The translations under genes and the position numbers were made by a program. A DNA stretch of 64,000 bases. Origin: Paenibacillus sacheonensis. Lineage in GTDB: Bacteria > Bacillota > Bacilli > Paenibacillales > Paenibacillaceae. The notes under the pieces are model-generated. The model was not told the origin of the DNA and did not search any database. It saw only the letters and a program-made list of their open reading frames with translations. This document shows positions 43,479 through 51,973 of the stretch, one piece after another (position 1 is the stretch's first letter; each line of letters begins with the position of its first letter). The stretch is taken from positions 124,001 through 188,000 of the forward strand of contig NZ_JAAAMU010000007.1 in assembly GCF_009909195.1 (NCBI RefSeq), read 5' to 3'.

Positions 43479-44042
43479 TCAAGAATTCCCATGCAGTTTC
43501 CTGCCTGCCGCAACGAGGCTGGCAGTATCGGCCACGCGCTTTCCTAGCACTTCCCCTAGTCCAAGCCCATTCTTGAACAGCGATTGGATCAACTCATCGT
43601 TCGTTTCCTCGACGGGAGACGTGACACCGACGCCATAATAACTGCCGTACAGCGCATTTTCCGGAATATTGGCCGGCAAGCCGACGACCATCATGCCTTG
43701 ATGGAGCATCGGCGTAATCAGGTTAAGCAAGGTCGCTTCGATACCGCCATGAATGGTGACCGTCGTACAGAATACCGCGCCGATCTTATCCACCAACGTC
43801 CCGTTCGCCCACAAATACCCGAGTTTATCGATCCATTGCTTTAAGCCGGAGCTGATCGTGCCGAAGTGTCCGGGACATCCCCAGATAATCGCATCCATAT
43901 CGGCAAGATCCCTGACGTTCGCCTTATTGACGTGATTGATGAACACCTCGGCGCCCTCCACGCTTTGGGCTCCTTTGGCTATGGAACGTGCCAGTTGTTC
44001 CGTATGCCCCGCTTCGCTATCGTACACAATGTAGATTTTCAT
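43479..44042 (-). CDS. Flavodoxin-family / WrbA-like NAD(P)H:quinone oxidoreductase
   Basis: A 187-residue flavodoxin-fold protein. The FMN phosphate loop is [11 protein letters not shown] (8-18), and [18 protein letters not shown] matches the WrbA-type loop with FMN contacts. It probably reduces quinones or nitro compounds using NAD(P)H. GGGAGGAGA precedes the ATG. It follows the YhgE-like permease gene by about 42 bp on the same strand and may be co-transcribed with it and the TetR gene. Confidence 0.88.
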   Translation of the reverse strand: MKIYIVYDSEAGHTEQLARSIAKGAQSVEGAEVFINHVNKANVRDLADMDAIIWGCPGHFGTISSGLKQWIDKLGYLWANGTLVDKIGAVFCTTVTIHGGIEATLLNLITPMLHQGMMVVGLPANIPENALYGSYYGVGVTSPVEETNDELIQSLFKNGLGLGEVLGKRVADTASLVAAGRKLHGNS

Positions 44043-44084
44043 CGATTGATCTCCTCCCTTGTGATGGTTGTTCGGAATGCTTCC

Positions 44085-45590
44085 TTACTCGCGTTCCTTA
44101 TGGAGTCCCGTTAATTTCTTCAGCGTATCCCGGTAGGCTTTATCGGAGGACATGCGTTCAGCATGCTCCTCTTCCTCGTTCGCGGCCTCTTTCAGCTTCA
44201 GCAGCACCTTCCGGTATTCTTTATCGGTGAAATGCCCATCGTCGTTCGCGGGCGGAGCTGGGGTTAAAAACCCTCGAACGGCATTGCGGAATTCATTATC
44301 CTTGATTGGCAGGTCCGCGTGAACCGCTGCCTCCGCAAGCGCGGGTTGCTCCGCCGGCTCGCTCGCTTCCGACGCTATAACCAGTTCCAGCACCGAATCC
44401 GTGACTTTATTCTCCGATTCGTCATCGGCCATTCGATGCCGCTTCAACACCGATAATAGGGTCAAGACGACCGCAACGCCGCCAATCGCGGCCAGCGTCC
44501 ACGTCGGACGGCTCAAATTCAATCCTCGGAAATAGAACAGGTCCCGAAGCCCTTCCGCCGCGAATCGGAGCGGCAGCCAGTCGTAAATGAAACGGTGACT
44601 GAATGCCGGCAGCAGCTCCGGCGGCAGCGCGAGCAGCGGTGCCGCGAAGAAGAAGAGCAGGACGAATAGCGGCATGCCCGCGAAGCCCAGCCAGCTGACG
44701 ACGGTCGTCTGGACGAGGAAGAACACGATGCAGACGAAAAATAAGTACCAGCCGATGCCGGCGTAATCCGGTATGTGCAGGCCGAACCATTGGCCGGCGA
44801 TCCAAAGAATGCTGAGCGCGGCGGCGCCTGATGCGGCTATGCCCATGAGGATCTGGGATAAGCGGATGCCGAAACGATGCAGGCGGAACCCGCTCGCGGT
44901 CGCCCGGTTCGCTGCCACGAACAGCATCATCGTCGAACCCATCGCGGCGAACCAGACGAGCTGGGTCAGCACGACCGGCGCGTTGCCATTAGAGCTGTTC
45001 GGGCCGATGGCATTGATGCTGCGGTTCAATACTTGGATCGGCTCGGCGAGCGCATTTGTCTGCGCGGGCGTCAACATGCCCTCCGGCCCGGCTTGCGCCA
45101 ACAGCCGTTCGCGAAGCTGCACGTTCGCGCCGCCGAGCATCTGGGTCACGATGCCGCTTGCCATCGTAGCGCCGTTATAGTTCATGCCCTGGTTCACGTA
45201 CAGGACGGCGGAAGCCGACTGCGGATCTGGCGAGAGCAGGCTCGACACCTTCTTCGAGAAATCCGCCGGAATGACAAGCGCAGCATACGCCTCTTCCCGG
45301 TTCATCGCCTTGATGGCCTCAGCCTCGGAAGAGATGACGCGCCAGACCAGGACCGGTTCCTCTCCTCCAGGCAGCTTGGCATGACGAAGACGCTCCGATA
45401 GCTCGCGGCCGAAATTCTTGTCGCCGGCCGGCGTCGCTGTCCCGGCATCGCCCTGCACGATCAACACCGGCAGGTCGCGCGGGACCGGGTTAACGCTAGA
45501 ACCGAGCTGCGCCAGGCCGAAGACCAGCACAACGAGAAAGACAAGGAAGACAGTCAGATAAGGATGCCGTTGTCGAAAAAAATGAATCAT
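44085..45590 (-). CDS. YhgE/Pip-like ABC-2-type membrane protein
   Basis: A 501-residue membrane protein: one N-terminal helix (about 10-30), a large extracellular domain, five or six clustered helices (about 225-415) and a charged cytosolic tail of about 85 residues. The architecture is that of YhgE/Pip and related ABC-2 or DUF3533 proteins, linked to export of drugs, lipids or virulence polypeptides. The ATG at 45590 is preferred, with GTGGAGG 12 nt upstream; an ATG at 45617 lacks a site. The C-terminal region has two similar segments (DNEFRNAVRGFL and DKEYRKVLLKLKEA). It follows its probable TetR regulator by about 60 bp. Confidence 0.8.
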   Translation of the reverse strand: MIHFFRQRHPYLTVFLVFLVVLVFGLAQLGSSVNPVPRDLPVLIVQGDAGTATPAGDKNFGRELSERLRHAKLPGGEEPVLVWRVISSEAEAIKAMNREEAYAALVIPADFSKKVSSLLSPDPQSASAVLYVNQGMNYNGATMASGIVTQMLGGANVQLRERLLAQAGPEGMLTPAQTNALAEPIQVLNRSINAIGPNSSNGNAPVVLTQLVWFAAMGSTMMLFVAANRATASGFRLHRFGIRLSQILMGIAASGAAALSILWIAGQWFGLHIPDYAGIGWYLFFVCIVFFLVQTTVVSWLGFAGMPLFVLLFFFAAPLLALPPELLPAFSHRFIYDWLPLRFAAEGLRDLFYFRGLNLSRPTWTLAAIGGVAVVLTLLSVLKRHRMADDESENKVTDSVLELVIASEASEPAEQPALAEAAVHADLPIKDNEFRNAVRGFLTPAPPANDDGHFTDKEYRKVLLKLKEAANEEEEHAERMSSDKAYRDTLKKLTGLHKERE

Positions 45591-45651
45591 AAAAAAATTG
45601 AGCCTCCACTTGTTCATTCTACGTTCGGTTAATGAAATAAGTAAAAAGAAA

Positions 45652-46275
45652 TCACTTTCGCCATTGTGACACGGAGAAAGCGACCATGTTTCGGATGTGA
45701 CTCTCGATCTCGACGTCGACCACGTTAATGAAAGAAACCTCGCGCAGCGCGCAGACGACACCGATCGACAGCAGCTGATGGGCAGCCAAGGCGTAATCCA
45801 TTTCATGGATTTCTCCTGCTTCCGCCCGTTCTTGGAGCACCTCGGTGAGCGATTGGTGACGCAGCTTGATCATCTCGGACATAAAGTTGCGCCGATCCGA
45901 TTGAATGGACTCCGCATCTCGGAACATCATTCGGATGAATGCCCGGTCTTCCGTCAGCGTCGCGTACAAGCCGATCAAAAATTGGGAAAGCGCATCTTGC
46001 AGCGGCTGATCCCGTTCGATCGATGCCAGCAGCTTATCCATGCGTTCCATCTTCGCCTCCTGCACCTCGGCAAAGATCGTCTCCAAAATTTCCTGTTTCC
46101 CTCCGGGAAAATAATGATACAGCAAACCGTCGGTGATGCCGACATGCTTATTGATCATTCGCATGGTGGTTCCGTGAAAGCCATGCTCCCCGAACAAGTC
46201 CTTGGCGCCTTGTAGAATTTGTTCTCTACGTTCCGCTGCTTGCTGGTCTCTGCTCGTCTTGGGGATTTTATGCAA
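45652..46275 (-). CDS. TetR/AcrR-family transcriptional regulator
   Basis: About 207 residues. The N-terminal TetR HTH is clear (ILQGAKDLFGEHGFHGTTMR, then HVGITDGLLYHYFPGGKQEI). The likely start is TTG at 46275, eight bases after GAGGAGGGAGG; an in-frame ATG at 46308 would place that site inside the gene. It is encoded just before the YhgE-like permease and probably represses it together with itself, releasing on binding a small toxic compound. Confidence 0.88.
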   Translation of the reverse strand: MHKIPKTSRDQQAAERREQILQGAKDLFGEHGFHGTTMRMINKHVGITDGLLYHYFPGGKQEILETIFAEVQEAKMERMDKLLASIERDQPLQDALSQFLIGLYATLTEDRAFIRMMFRDAESIQSDRRNFMSEMIKLRHQSLTEVLQERAEAGEIHEMDYALAAHQLLSIGVVCALREVSFINVVDVEIESHIRNMVAFSVSQWRK

Positions 46276-46497
46276 TGGTTTTGCCTCCCTCCTCTTCACT
46301 TCATTCAACGATCGTATAACGAATCGTAATCGATTTTCATTCGAAAGTCAATTTCGAGGCGACATGAAGCATACGTGCAATGTATGGAAGCTCATCCTTC
46401 GTCAACCTAGTATTTTATAAATACGGTATGGAAATGCATCCACGATCAAAAAATAGCGGTACGCGCTTCCTACTATACGCCATTTGGAGGACTATAC

Positions 46498-47610
46498 ATG
46501 TTTAAGCCAAGGAAGATCTTTGCAAAATTGCTGTCGCGGTACCGGATCGTCATTCGTACGCTGCAATCCGGTGGCAGCTGCAGTCTAAGACGCGCGGCGA
46601 AGACCATCGGGTTCGCGGGACTTGTCTCTGTCGCAGCAATAGGTGTTTCCGGCTTGCGTACGGCCCATGCAGAAGCTGAATTGGCGCCATCCTCAGCTGT
46701 TCAGGTGCTGAGGCCCGTCGATGGTAGCAAGCTCGATGCGGAACTGGCGGCGAAGCTGCCCGGATTCAAGAACGGCTACGCCGACGTTAACGGCATCCGC
46801 ATCCATTATGTCGAGGGAGGCACGGGCGACCCGCTCGTGCTTCTGCCAGGCTGGCCGCAAACTTGGTGGGCTTATCACAAAATCATGCCGGCGCTCGCCG
46901 ATCGTTACCGCGTCATCGCAGTGGATTTGCGCGGCATGGGCGGTTCAAGCAAACCGCTGGATGGCTACGATAAGAAGACGATGGCCTCGGACGTCAAGGC
47001 GCTCGCCGACCAGCTGGGCTTGAAGCAGCTGAACATCGCCGGTCACGATATAGGCTCGATGGTAGCCTACAGCTTTGCCGCTAATTATCCGTCTGCCGTA
47101 AAGAAACTCGCCATGCTGGACGTCCCGCATGTCTTCGACGCGTTCAAGCAGATTCCAATGCTGCCGTCCGAGGATGCGTTCAAGAAACCGAATCCCAACT
47201 ATTACACGTGGTGGTTCGCGCTCAATTCCGTACCCGGCCTGCCTCAGCAAATGTTGGAAGGCCGTTTCCGCTTCTTGCAAAACTGGGTGATGGACTACCT
47301 GTCTGTTAACCCGGCTAAGATCGATGCTTTCGATCGCGAAGCGTACGCCATTGCGTATGCCGGCAGTGACGCAATCAGATCGTCGAACGCCTGGTTCCAG
47401 ACCTGGAACCAAGACATCAAGGATCTAGCGGATTACCCCGTGCTGAATATGCCCGTTCTTGGTTTGGCTTCGATTTCGTACGACCTTTTGAACGCCTTCC
47501 TACCGGGCAGAGCCTCGAACGTGAAGATGGTCAAGCTGGAAAACGTCGGGCATTTTTTCCCGGAGGAGGACCCGGAAGCGACGATTAGAAACTTCATGGA
47601 CTTTTTTTAG
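46498..47610 (+). CDS. Exported alpha/beta hydrolase, epoxide hydrolase-like
   Basis: A 370-residue protein with an unusually long N-terminal export signal (about 1-60: basic start, RRAAKT, hydrophobic core, then a cleavage-like AHA-EA). The alpha/beta-hydrolase domain has the oxyanion motif LPGWPQTWW, the nucleophile elbow GHDIGSMVA with Asp as in epoxide hydrolases and haloalkane dehalogenases, and the final histidine in NVGHFFPEEDP. The Arg-Arg pair suggests possible Tat export. GGAGG precedes the ATG. The substrate is unknown. Confidence 0.85.
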   Translation: MFKPRKIFAKLLSRYRIVIRTLQSGGSCSLRRAAKTIGFAGLVSVAAIGVSGLRTAHAEAELAPSSAVQVLRPVDGSKLDAELAAKLPGFKNGYADVNGIRIHYVEGGTGDPLVLLPGWPQTWWAYHKIMPALADRYRVIAVDLRGMGGSSKPLDGYDKKTMASDVKALADQLGLKQLNIAGHDIGSMVAYSFAANYPSAVKKLAMLDVPHVFDAFKQIPMLPSEDAFKKPNPNYYTWWFALNSVPGLPQQMLEGRFRFLQNWVMDYLSVNPAKIDAFDREAYAIAYAGSDAIRSSNAWFQTWNQDIKDLADYPVLNMPVLGLASISYDLLNAFLPGRASNVKMVKLENVGHFFPEEDPEATIRNFMDFF

Positions 47611-47677
47611 CTGCGTGCATCGATCGCCAATCGCTCCATGGATAGCGATTTTTTACGCGTTACGAGCGAAACGAAGA

Positions 47678-48109
47678 TTACGGAAGCTCGTTAGCTGGAT
47701 ACGGCTCCAGAAGCTCTTTTCCTTTCTCCACGACGTACGTGGCAAGCTCGGAAGCTGCGCCATCGCCGACATTCGTCGCTCTGTGTATGACTCCTGCCGG
47801 GATAAATACGTTCTCGCCGGCCTTAAGCGTCACTGGCGGACGTCCTTTGATCTCGTACTTCAACGTGCCTTTCAGCACGTAGGCGATCTCTTCGCCCGGA
47901 TGGGCATGGGTTGGAGACACGGCTCCAGGGGCGAATTCGACAAGATCCTGCAAGACTTCCCGACCGTTAATGCCGAGATCATGGCGAAGTAAATCGACGC
48001 GTTTAATCGTCTCAGGATGCGCCGAAGCCGGATTCGTCCAGTATATTCCTCCAATGAATAGTATCGCAGCTGCCGTTATCGCAACGATGATAGATTTGGG
48101 CCTTTTCAT
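47678..48109 (-). CDS. Membrane-anchored or secreted cupin protein
   Basis: A 143-residue protein with an N-terminal hydrophobic segment (about 6-25, ending in NPASAHP, cleavable) and a cupin domain with the metal motifs THAHPGEEIAYVLKG and PAGVIHRATN. The ATG at 48109 has AAGGAG about 11 nt upstream. It converges with the exported hydrolase gene, leaving only 67 bp between the stops. It acts outside the membrane; its role is unknown. Confidence 0.85.
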   Translation of the reverse strand: MKRPKSIIVAITAAAILFIGGIYWTNPASAHPETIKRVDLLRHDLGINGREVLQDLVEFAPGAVSPTHAHPGEEIAYVLKGTLKYEIKGRPPVTLKAGENVFIPAGVIHRATNVGDGAASELATYVVEKGKELLEPYPANELP

Positions 48110-48201
48110 CTGATATGCCACTCCTTACTTATTATCGTACTTATGAAATAGCTTTTACTGATTCTGCAAAAATAAGCGCTTTGCAAACGGCGGACCAAAA
48201 A

Positions 48202-48237
48202 AAAGGCGATACAGGGAGAGTCCCCTGCATCGCCTTT
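48202..48237 (-). terminator. Terminator after stalk-domain protein gene
   Basis: The stem AAAGGCGAT.CAGGG/CCCTG.ATCGCCTTT is followed on the minus strand by a run of T, just past the stop. Confidence 0.85.
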
Positions 48238-48264
48238 CGCTTCCTACCGCAACCACATTATTTC

Positions 48265-49338
48265 TTACTTTTTCGCCACCGTCAGACTGAAGTCGTCGAA
48301 ATAGAACGTCGAAATCCCCTCGTACCCGGAATCGGTACCGATCAACAGGAAGAGCTCGCCTTTGGCATTCGTCTTCGCGGTTGCTGTGCATTCGAACTTG
48401 ACGGGCTGATAGCCCGGCTTGCTCGCATCCGGCTTTGCGACGTTCCCGACGATTTTGACGTTGGCTCCATCCGTTGCCTGATTCCCCTTGTCGATGTTCA
48501 TCCGATAAAATTCCGAGCCCGCTTCGCCAGATTTGACCGCTTGAGGCTCGGTTCCGATAATTCCCGCCTTCAGATATACGGACTCCGCAGGAGCCCCGCC
48601 GACGCCAATGCCGCCGCCGTCTTGGTTCGTGTACAGCGTGAACGTAACGTTCCCGCCGTATTCCGTATTCGGCTCGAGCCCTTCCACTTTCTTCGTCAGG
48701 AACATGAACAAATCGTCGCTGCGGTTGCTGCCTTGGAGTTTCAATCCGTAATTCGTCTTGTTCGCTCCGCCTTCGAGCGGCAGCAATTCGCGGTCGTATT
48801 TCAAATCGTAGATCGCCGGATCGTAGTCGACCGGAAGATCGGCGAAGCCGCCTTTCCATCCATCGTCACCTTGGCTAAAGTCGTATCGGAACGTTTGTCC
48901 CAGATTCTTGCGCGAGAGCGTAACCGCATGTGAAGCGCTATCCCAGCCGACGTCGGCCCCCATTTGGCTGGCGATGGTTCGGACCGGCACGAACAAGACT
49001 CCGCCTTTGTTCTCGAACGAGGAGATCGTGATCGTCCCGAATGGCGCACCCGTCACCGTGGCCGCATGCTTCGCTTGGTTCCAGACGACGCCAGCGGATA
49101 ATGATTCCGCGAGCGCCCGAAGGGGAACCATCGTCAAACCGGTTGCATTCAAATAAGGCGCCGTCGCCAAAGCGTGTTTGCCCGTGCGATCGGTATAATA
49201 TTTCGACCCAAGTTGGAATTGGACGCTCGTGTGCGCCGAAGGAGCCGGAGTCTCCGCGTGCGCTTGAGCCAAAGGCAAGGCGGGAACAAGCGTTAATGCC
49301 GCAAGAAGTCCCGTCCGGATATGTTTGTGCCGTATCAT
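48265..49338 (-). CDS. Secreted stalk-domain (copper amine oxidase N-terminal-like) protein
   Basis: A 357-residue protein with a signal peptide (1-28, AQAHA-E). Residues about 55-145 form a stalk domain of the copper amine oxidase N-terminal type (TMVPLRALAESLSAGVVWNQ and FVPVRTIASQMGADVGWDSA). The C-terminal 200 residues form a jelly-roll-like region (FSQGDDGWKGGFADLP ... STFYFDDFSLTV), like carbohydrate-binding modules. There is no oxidase domain. It is probably a cell-surface protein; the ribosome site is weak (GGTG). Confidence 0.82.
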   Translation of the reverse strand: MIRHKHIRTGLLAALTLVPALPLAQAHAETPAPSAHTSVQFQLGSKYYTDRTGKHALATAPYLNATGLTMVPLRALAESLSAGVVWNQAKHAATVTGAPFGTITISSFENKGGVLFVPVRTIASQMGADVGWDSASHAVTLSRKNLGQTFRYDFSQGDDGWKGGFADLPVDYDPAIYDLKYDRELLPLEGGANKTNYGLKLQGSNRSDDLFMFLTKKVEGLEPNTEYGGNVTFTLYTNQDGGGIGVGGAPAESVYLKAGIIGTEPQAVKSGEAGSEFYRMNIDKGNQATDGANVKIVGNVAKPDASKPGYQPVKFECTATAKTNAKGELFLLIGTDSGYEGISTFYFDDFSLTVAKK

Positions 49339-49450
49339 CGTATTAACACCGTCCTATTCGAAATTTGTAGGGAACGGTAGAATAGACGCATTGGCCTCTG
49401 GATAGGTTGCAGGAGCCCTACCCTCCTATGAGGCCGACGCTGCATAATAA

Positions 49451-49481
49451 AAACCGCTAAGGCGTCATGCCTTAGCGGTTT
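49451..49481. terminator. Bidirectional terminator
   Basis: A perfect 13-bp stem AAACCGCTAAGGC/GCCTTAGCGGTTT with a five-base loop, flanked by AT-rich tracts on both sides. It lies downstream of the HAD remnant on the minus strand. Confidence 0.8.
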
Positions 49482-49634
49482 ATTTATCGTTGATCTAATG
49501 TATATTCTTTGTCAGCACCTTCAAATGGTCCAACTTACACGGTTTCGTCATGAATATCAGTTAAACGCAAGCGATAATTTATTTATAGTATAACCATATT
49601 CGTATTTTATAAACATCTACAGGGAATCAAACTA

Positions 49635-49799
49635 TTAACTTAGAACTGCCAGTAGTTCATGAAAATCACGGACGGAGTCGATCCCGTCTCGTTTGGTTTC
49701 ATTTTTATCTAAGTAGATGGTCTTATACCCCATGTTCTGCGGAGCCAAATAATCGTTCACCTTACTTGCTTTTAAGGAGAAAACCACCATCGGTAAATG
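49635..49799 (-). pseudogene. C-terminal fragment of a HAD-like hydrolase
   Basis: The minus strand reads, without stops, a peptide containing NDYLAPQNMGYKTIYLDKN and ending DFHELLAVLS before a stop codon, typical of the last quarter of HAD-superfamily hydrolases. There is no upstream HAD coding sequence, because the FAD monooxygenase gene ends at 49802 and overlaps the point where the fragment begins. It is probably a deletion remnant. Confidence 0.45.
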
Positions 49800-49801
49800 A
49801 T

Positions 49802-50911
49802 TTAAATCTTGATGAAGCCATATAGTTCATCCCATATTCGTTTCTTCCATTTCCGCGGTACCAATGGATAAATACGATCCCTCAGACGGGCTAACAGGGG
49901 TTGCTGAATTTGACCGACCATGCCGATTCGTCTCGATAACTGAACCACGGCGTTGACTCGGGGAATCCGTATTGCTTCAAATTCATCATAGATTTGTTGG
50001 ATGGATTTAGATGAAGCGTAGCAAGCGGAGAAAATGACGGCATCTTCCAGTGCCATGCAAGCGCCTTGACCAAGGCTAGGGGTCATTGGATGCGCGGAGT
50101 CGCCGAGCAATAGTGCATTCCCGAAAGACCATTTCGGAATAGGGCGACGATCATAGATATCTAAATGGATGATTTGGGAATGATCTTGTCCCTCGAAGAT
50201 GGCATCCGCCGGCTTAGGCAGCGATCCAATGAATTTCAGAACGTCATCCCTTTCGGTTGCTTTTTCTTTCGCGTTCGCAGTCATAAACCAATACGTCTTT
50301 CCATCTATCAAAGGCAAAAAACCAAATCGTACCCCGTTTCCCCAGAACTGTGTCATGACCCCTTCATAGGGTGAAGAAAGTTTGGTATTCGCAATTCCGC
50401 GCCAGGATGTATATCCGCTATAGCGTAATGAATCATGAATGAATTGACTCCGAACAGTTGAATGTATTCCGTCAGCCGCGATCACGAGATCGGCTTCGAC
50501 TGAGGTGCCATCCTCAAATTCCACTTCGGTTTCCGTTAAGCAGCGGATCTTTTTGTTCCATTTAATAGTCCCTTCGCTTAACCGATCTGCCAATATACGC
50601 AATAATTCGTACCGGGGAATTCCAACGGTTGGGGTTGAATAATCAATGGGGAGGCTTTCTAACTGTTTCCCTCTGCTCGAGTAAATATTGCCTTTCGATA
50701 AAATTGCGGAATGCTCCAGAACCTCTTCCAATACATGGAGTTTCTTGCAGGCATAGGTTCCGTTGGACCACAGCGTCAACGCCGCACCGCGCGTTTCCAA
50801 TCCTCCGTTTTTATCAACTACAAGTACTTCCGCCCCTCTGTCTTTAAGCGCAAGCGCGGTGGCAAGTCCAGCAATGCCGGCGCCAATTATAACAATCTTC
50901 AGGATTTCCAC
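49802..50911 (-). CDS. FAD-dependent monooxygenase (UbiH/PHBH type)
   Basis: A 369-residue flavin monooxygenase of group A. The FAD-binding motif GAGIAGL is at 10-16, the DG motif in VIAADGIHSTVR, and the GD motif in LLGDSAHPMTPSLGQGACMA. The start is GTG at 50911 with GAAGG upstream. Homologues hydroxylate aromatic or polyketide substrates, or inactivate tetracycline-like drugs; the sequence does not fix the substrate. Its lower GC content than the cassettes suggests possible acquisition. Confidence 0.88.
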   Translation of the reverse strand: MEILKIVIIGAGIAGLATALALKDRGAEVLVVDKNGGLETRGAALTLWSNGTYACKKLHVLEEVLEHSAILSKGNIYSSRGKQLESLPIDYSTPTVGIPRYELLRILADRLSEGTIKWNKKIRCLTETEVEFEDGTSVEADLVIAADGIHSTVRSQFIHDSLRYSGYTSWRGIANTKLSSPYEGVMTQFWGNGVRFGFLPLIDGKTYWFMTANAKEKATERDDVLKFIGSLPKPADAIFEGQDHSQIIHLDIYDRRPIPKWSFGNALLLGDSAHPMTPSLGQGACMALEDAVIFSACYASSKSIQQIYDEFEAIRIPRVNAVVQLSRRIGMVGQIQQPLLARLRDRIYPLVPRKWKKRIWDELYGFIKI

Positions 50912-51021
50912 TCCCTGCCTTCAAATTGAGTAATGAAGATTAATACAACACCCACGATCATGCATTCAGCTACCGTTCCCCGATAGTCAATATTCAATAA
51001 ACTGTTATACTGGCAAGTCTC

Positions 51022-51363
51022 TTAATGGATATTGTATTCAATCCATTTATCTATCTCGACTTTATTAAAGTATTTTTGATTACCTATGTCGATAAATGAA
51101 ATGAACATATATTTATCGTAAGTGCTCATTCCTGATTTTAACTCCGCTTGACTATTAATAAGAAAATCAAAATCTACTATTGAAATTCCCATGTATTGCG
51201 CTGCTTCATTAGAAGTCATTAGTGCTTTTGTTTGAGCAAGGGTATTTAGAGATTTTTCTAATTGTTGGCCTTTCAGCTCATTTGATGCTACCCAAGCTGA
51301 AAGAATTAAGCATCCTCCGAGAATAATAATCGAAATTGGCAATAAGATGTTTTCTCTTTTCAC
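51022..51363 (-). CDS. Membrane-anchored excisionase-like HTH protein
   Basis: A 113-residue protein with one N-terminal membrane helix (7-26, LPISIIILGGCLILSAW), a short linker, and a MerR/excisionase-like helix-turn-helix (about 50-113, TSNEAAQYMGIS ... YFNKVEIDKWIEY). The GTG start at 51363 follows GGAGGGA. The HTH would lie either outside or at the membrane face depending on topology, so it may bind a partner rather than DNA. It is AT-rich and isolated. Confidence 0.7.
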   Translation of the reverse strand: MKRENILLPISIIILGGCLILSAWVASNELKGQQLEKSLNTLAQTKALMTSNEAAQYMGISIVDFDFLINSQAELKSGMSTYDKYMFISFIDIGNQKYFNKVEIDKWIEYNIH

Positions 51364-51900
51364 GATTTCCCTCCAAATTCAAGTCATTAGTAACAAAAGG
51401 ACGATTGCAAAATTCTGTTCTTTCAAGCTGCTCCAAGATGTGTTCAACTATAGTCCCCGCTAATTGCAAAACCTCTAAAGGCTAATTTTGTGGGAGAATC
51501 CTTATAAACAAATAGATCAACCGTTAAGAAAAATAACGCACAAAATCGTAATGATGCCAACGGTCCATTTCAATTCCCATCTCGCTCCTCAGAAATTAAA
51601 ATCGAATATCCACGCTCAGACACTTTGTGAGTAACGCATATGTAAATATGTTCCATCCCCATTATAGACGTTAAAAGCAACAATAGGATAAATAAATGAA
51701 TGGAAGTATAGCTTCCCTTTTACATCCATATGCTGCCTCATAGCGGAGCTATATTACTCTTTCGTTCGATGAAAAAGGAGCAGCTGCAAATTGCACCCTA
51801 CTCCAATCGGTTCGACTATCGTCTCCGTTGAATCGTATAACCCTCTATGCTTCTGATTGTCCATTCCGACTTAAGGGTCGGACTGTTTCTCCCTATTGTT
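51364..51900. other. AT-rich intergenic region
   Basis: About 540 bp with no clear gene. A minus-strand frame after GAGGAGCGAG near 51590 could encode a hydrophobic peptide (KWTVGIITILCVIFLNG) from TTG, but support is weak. A GGAG...CTCC hairpin with a T run on the minus strand lies around 51773-51805. Confidence 0.3.
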
Positions 51901-51938
51901 GCGAACAAGATAGCCTTTATTCAGGCTACCTTGTTCGC
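51901..51938 (-). terminator. Hairpin after secreted GH29-like gene
   Basis: A 16-bp stem (GCGAACAAG.TAGCCT) with one mismatch and a six-base loop lies 36 bp past the stop. The T tract is weak, but the stem is strong. Confidence 0.65.
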
Positions 51939-51973
51939 GTGCTTCAATATGAGGAATACATCCTCCATCAAAC

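Noticed and set aside
51520-51595. An 18-residue hydrophobic peptide on the minus strand
   Set aside because: Needs a TTG start at poor spacing and has no further support; noted only in the intergenic entry.
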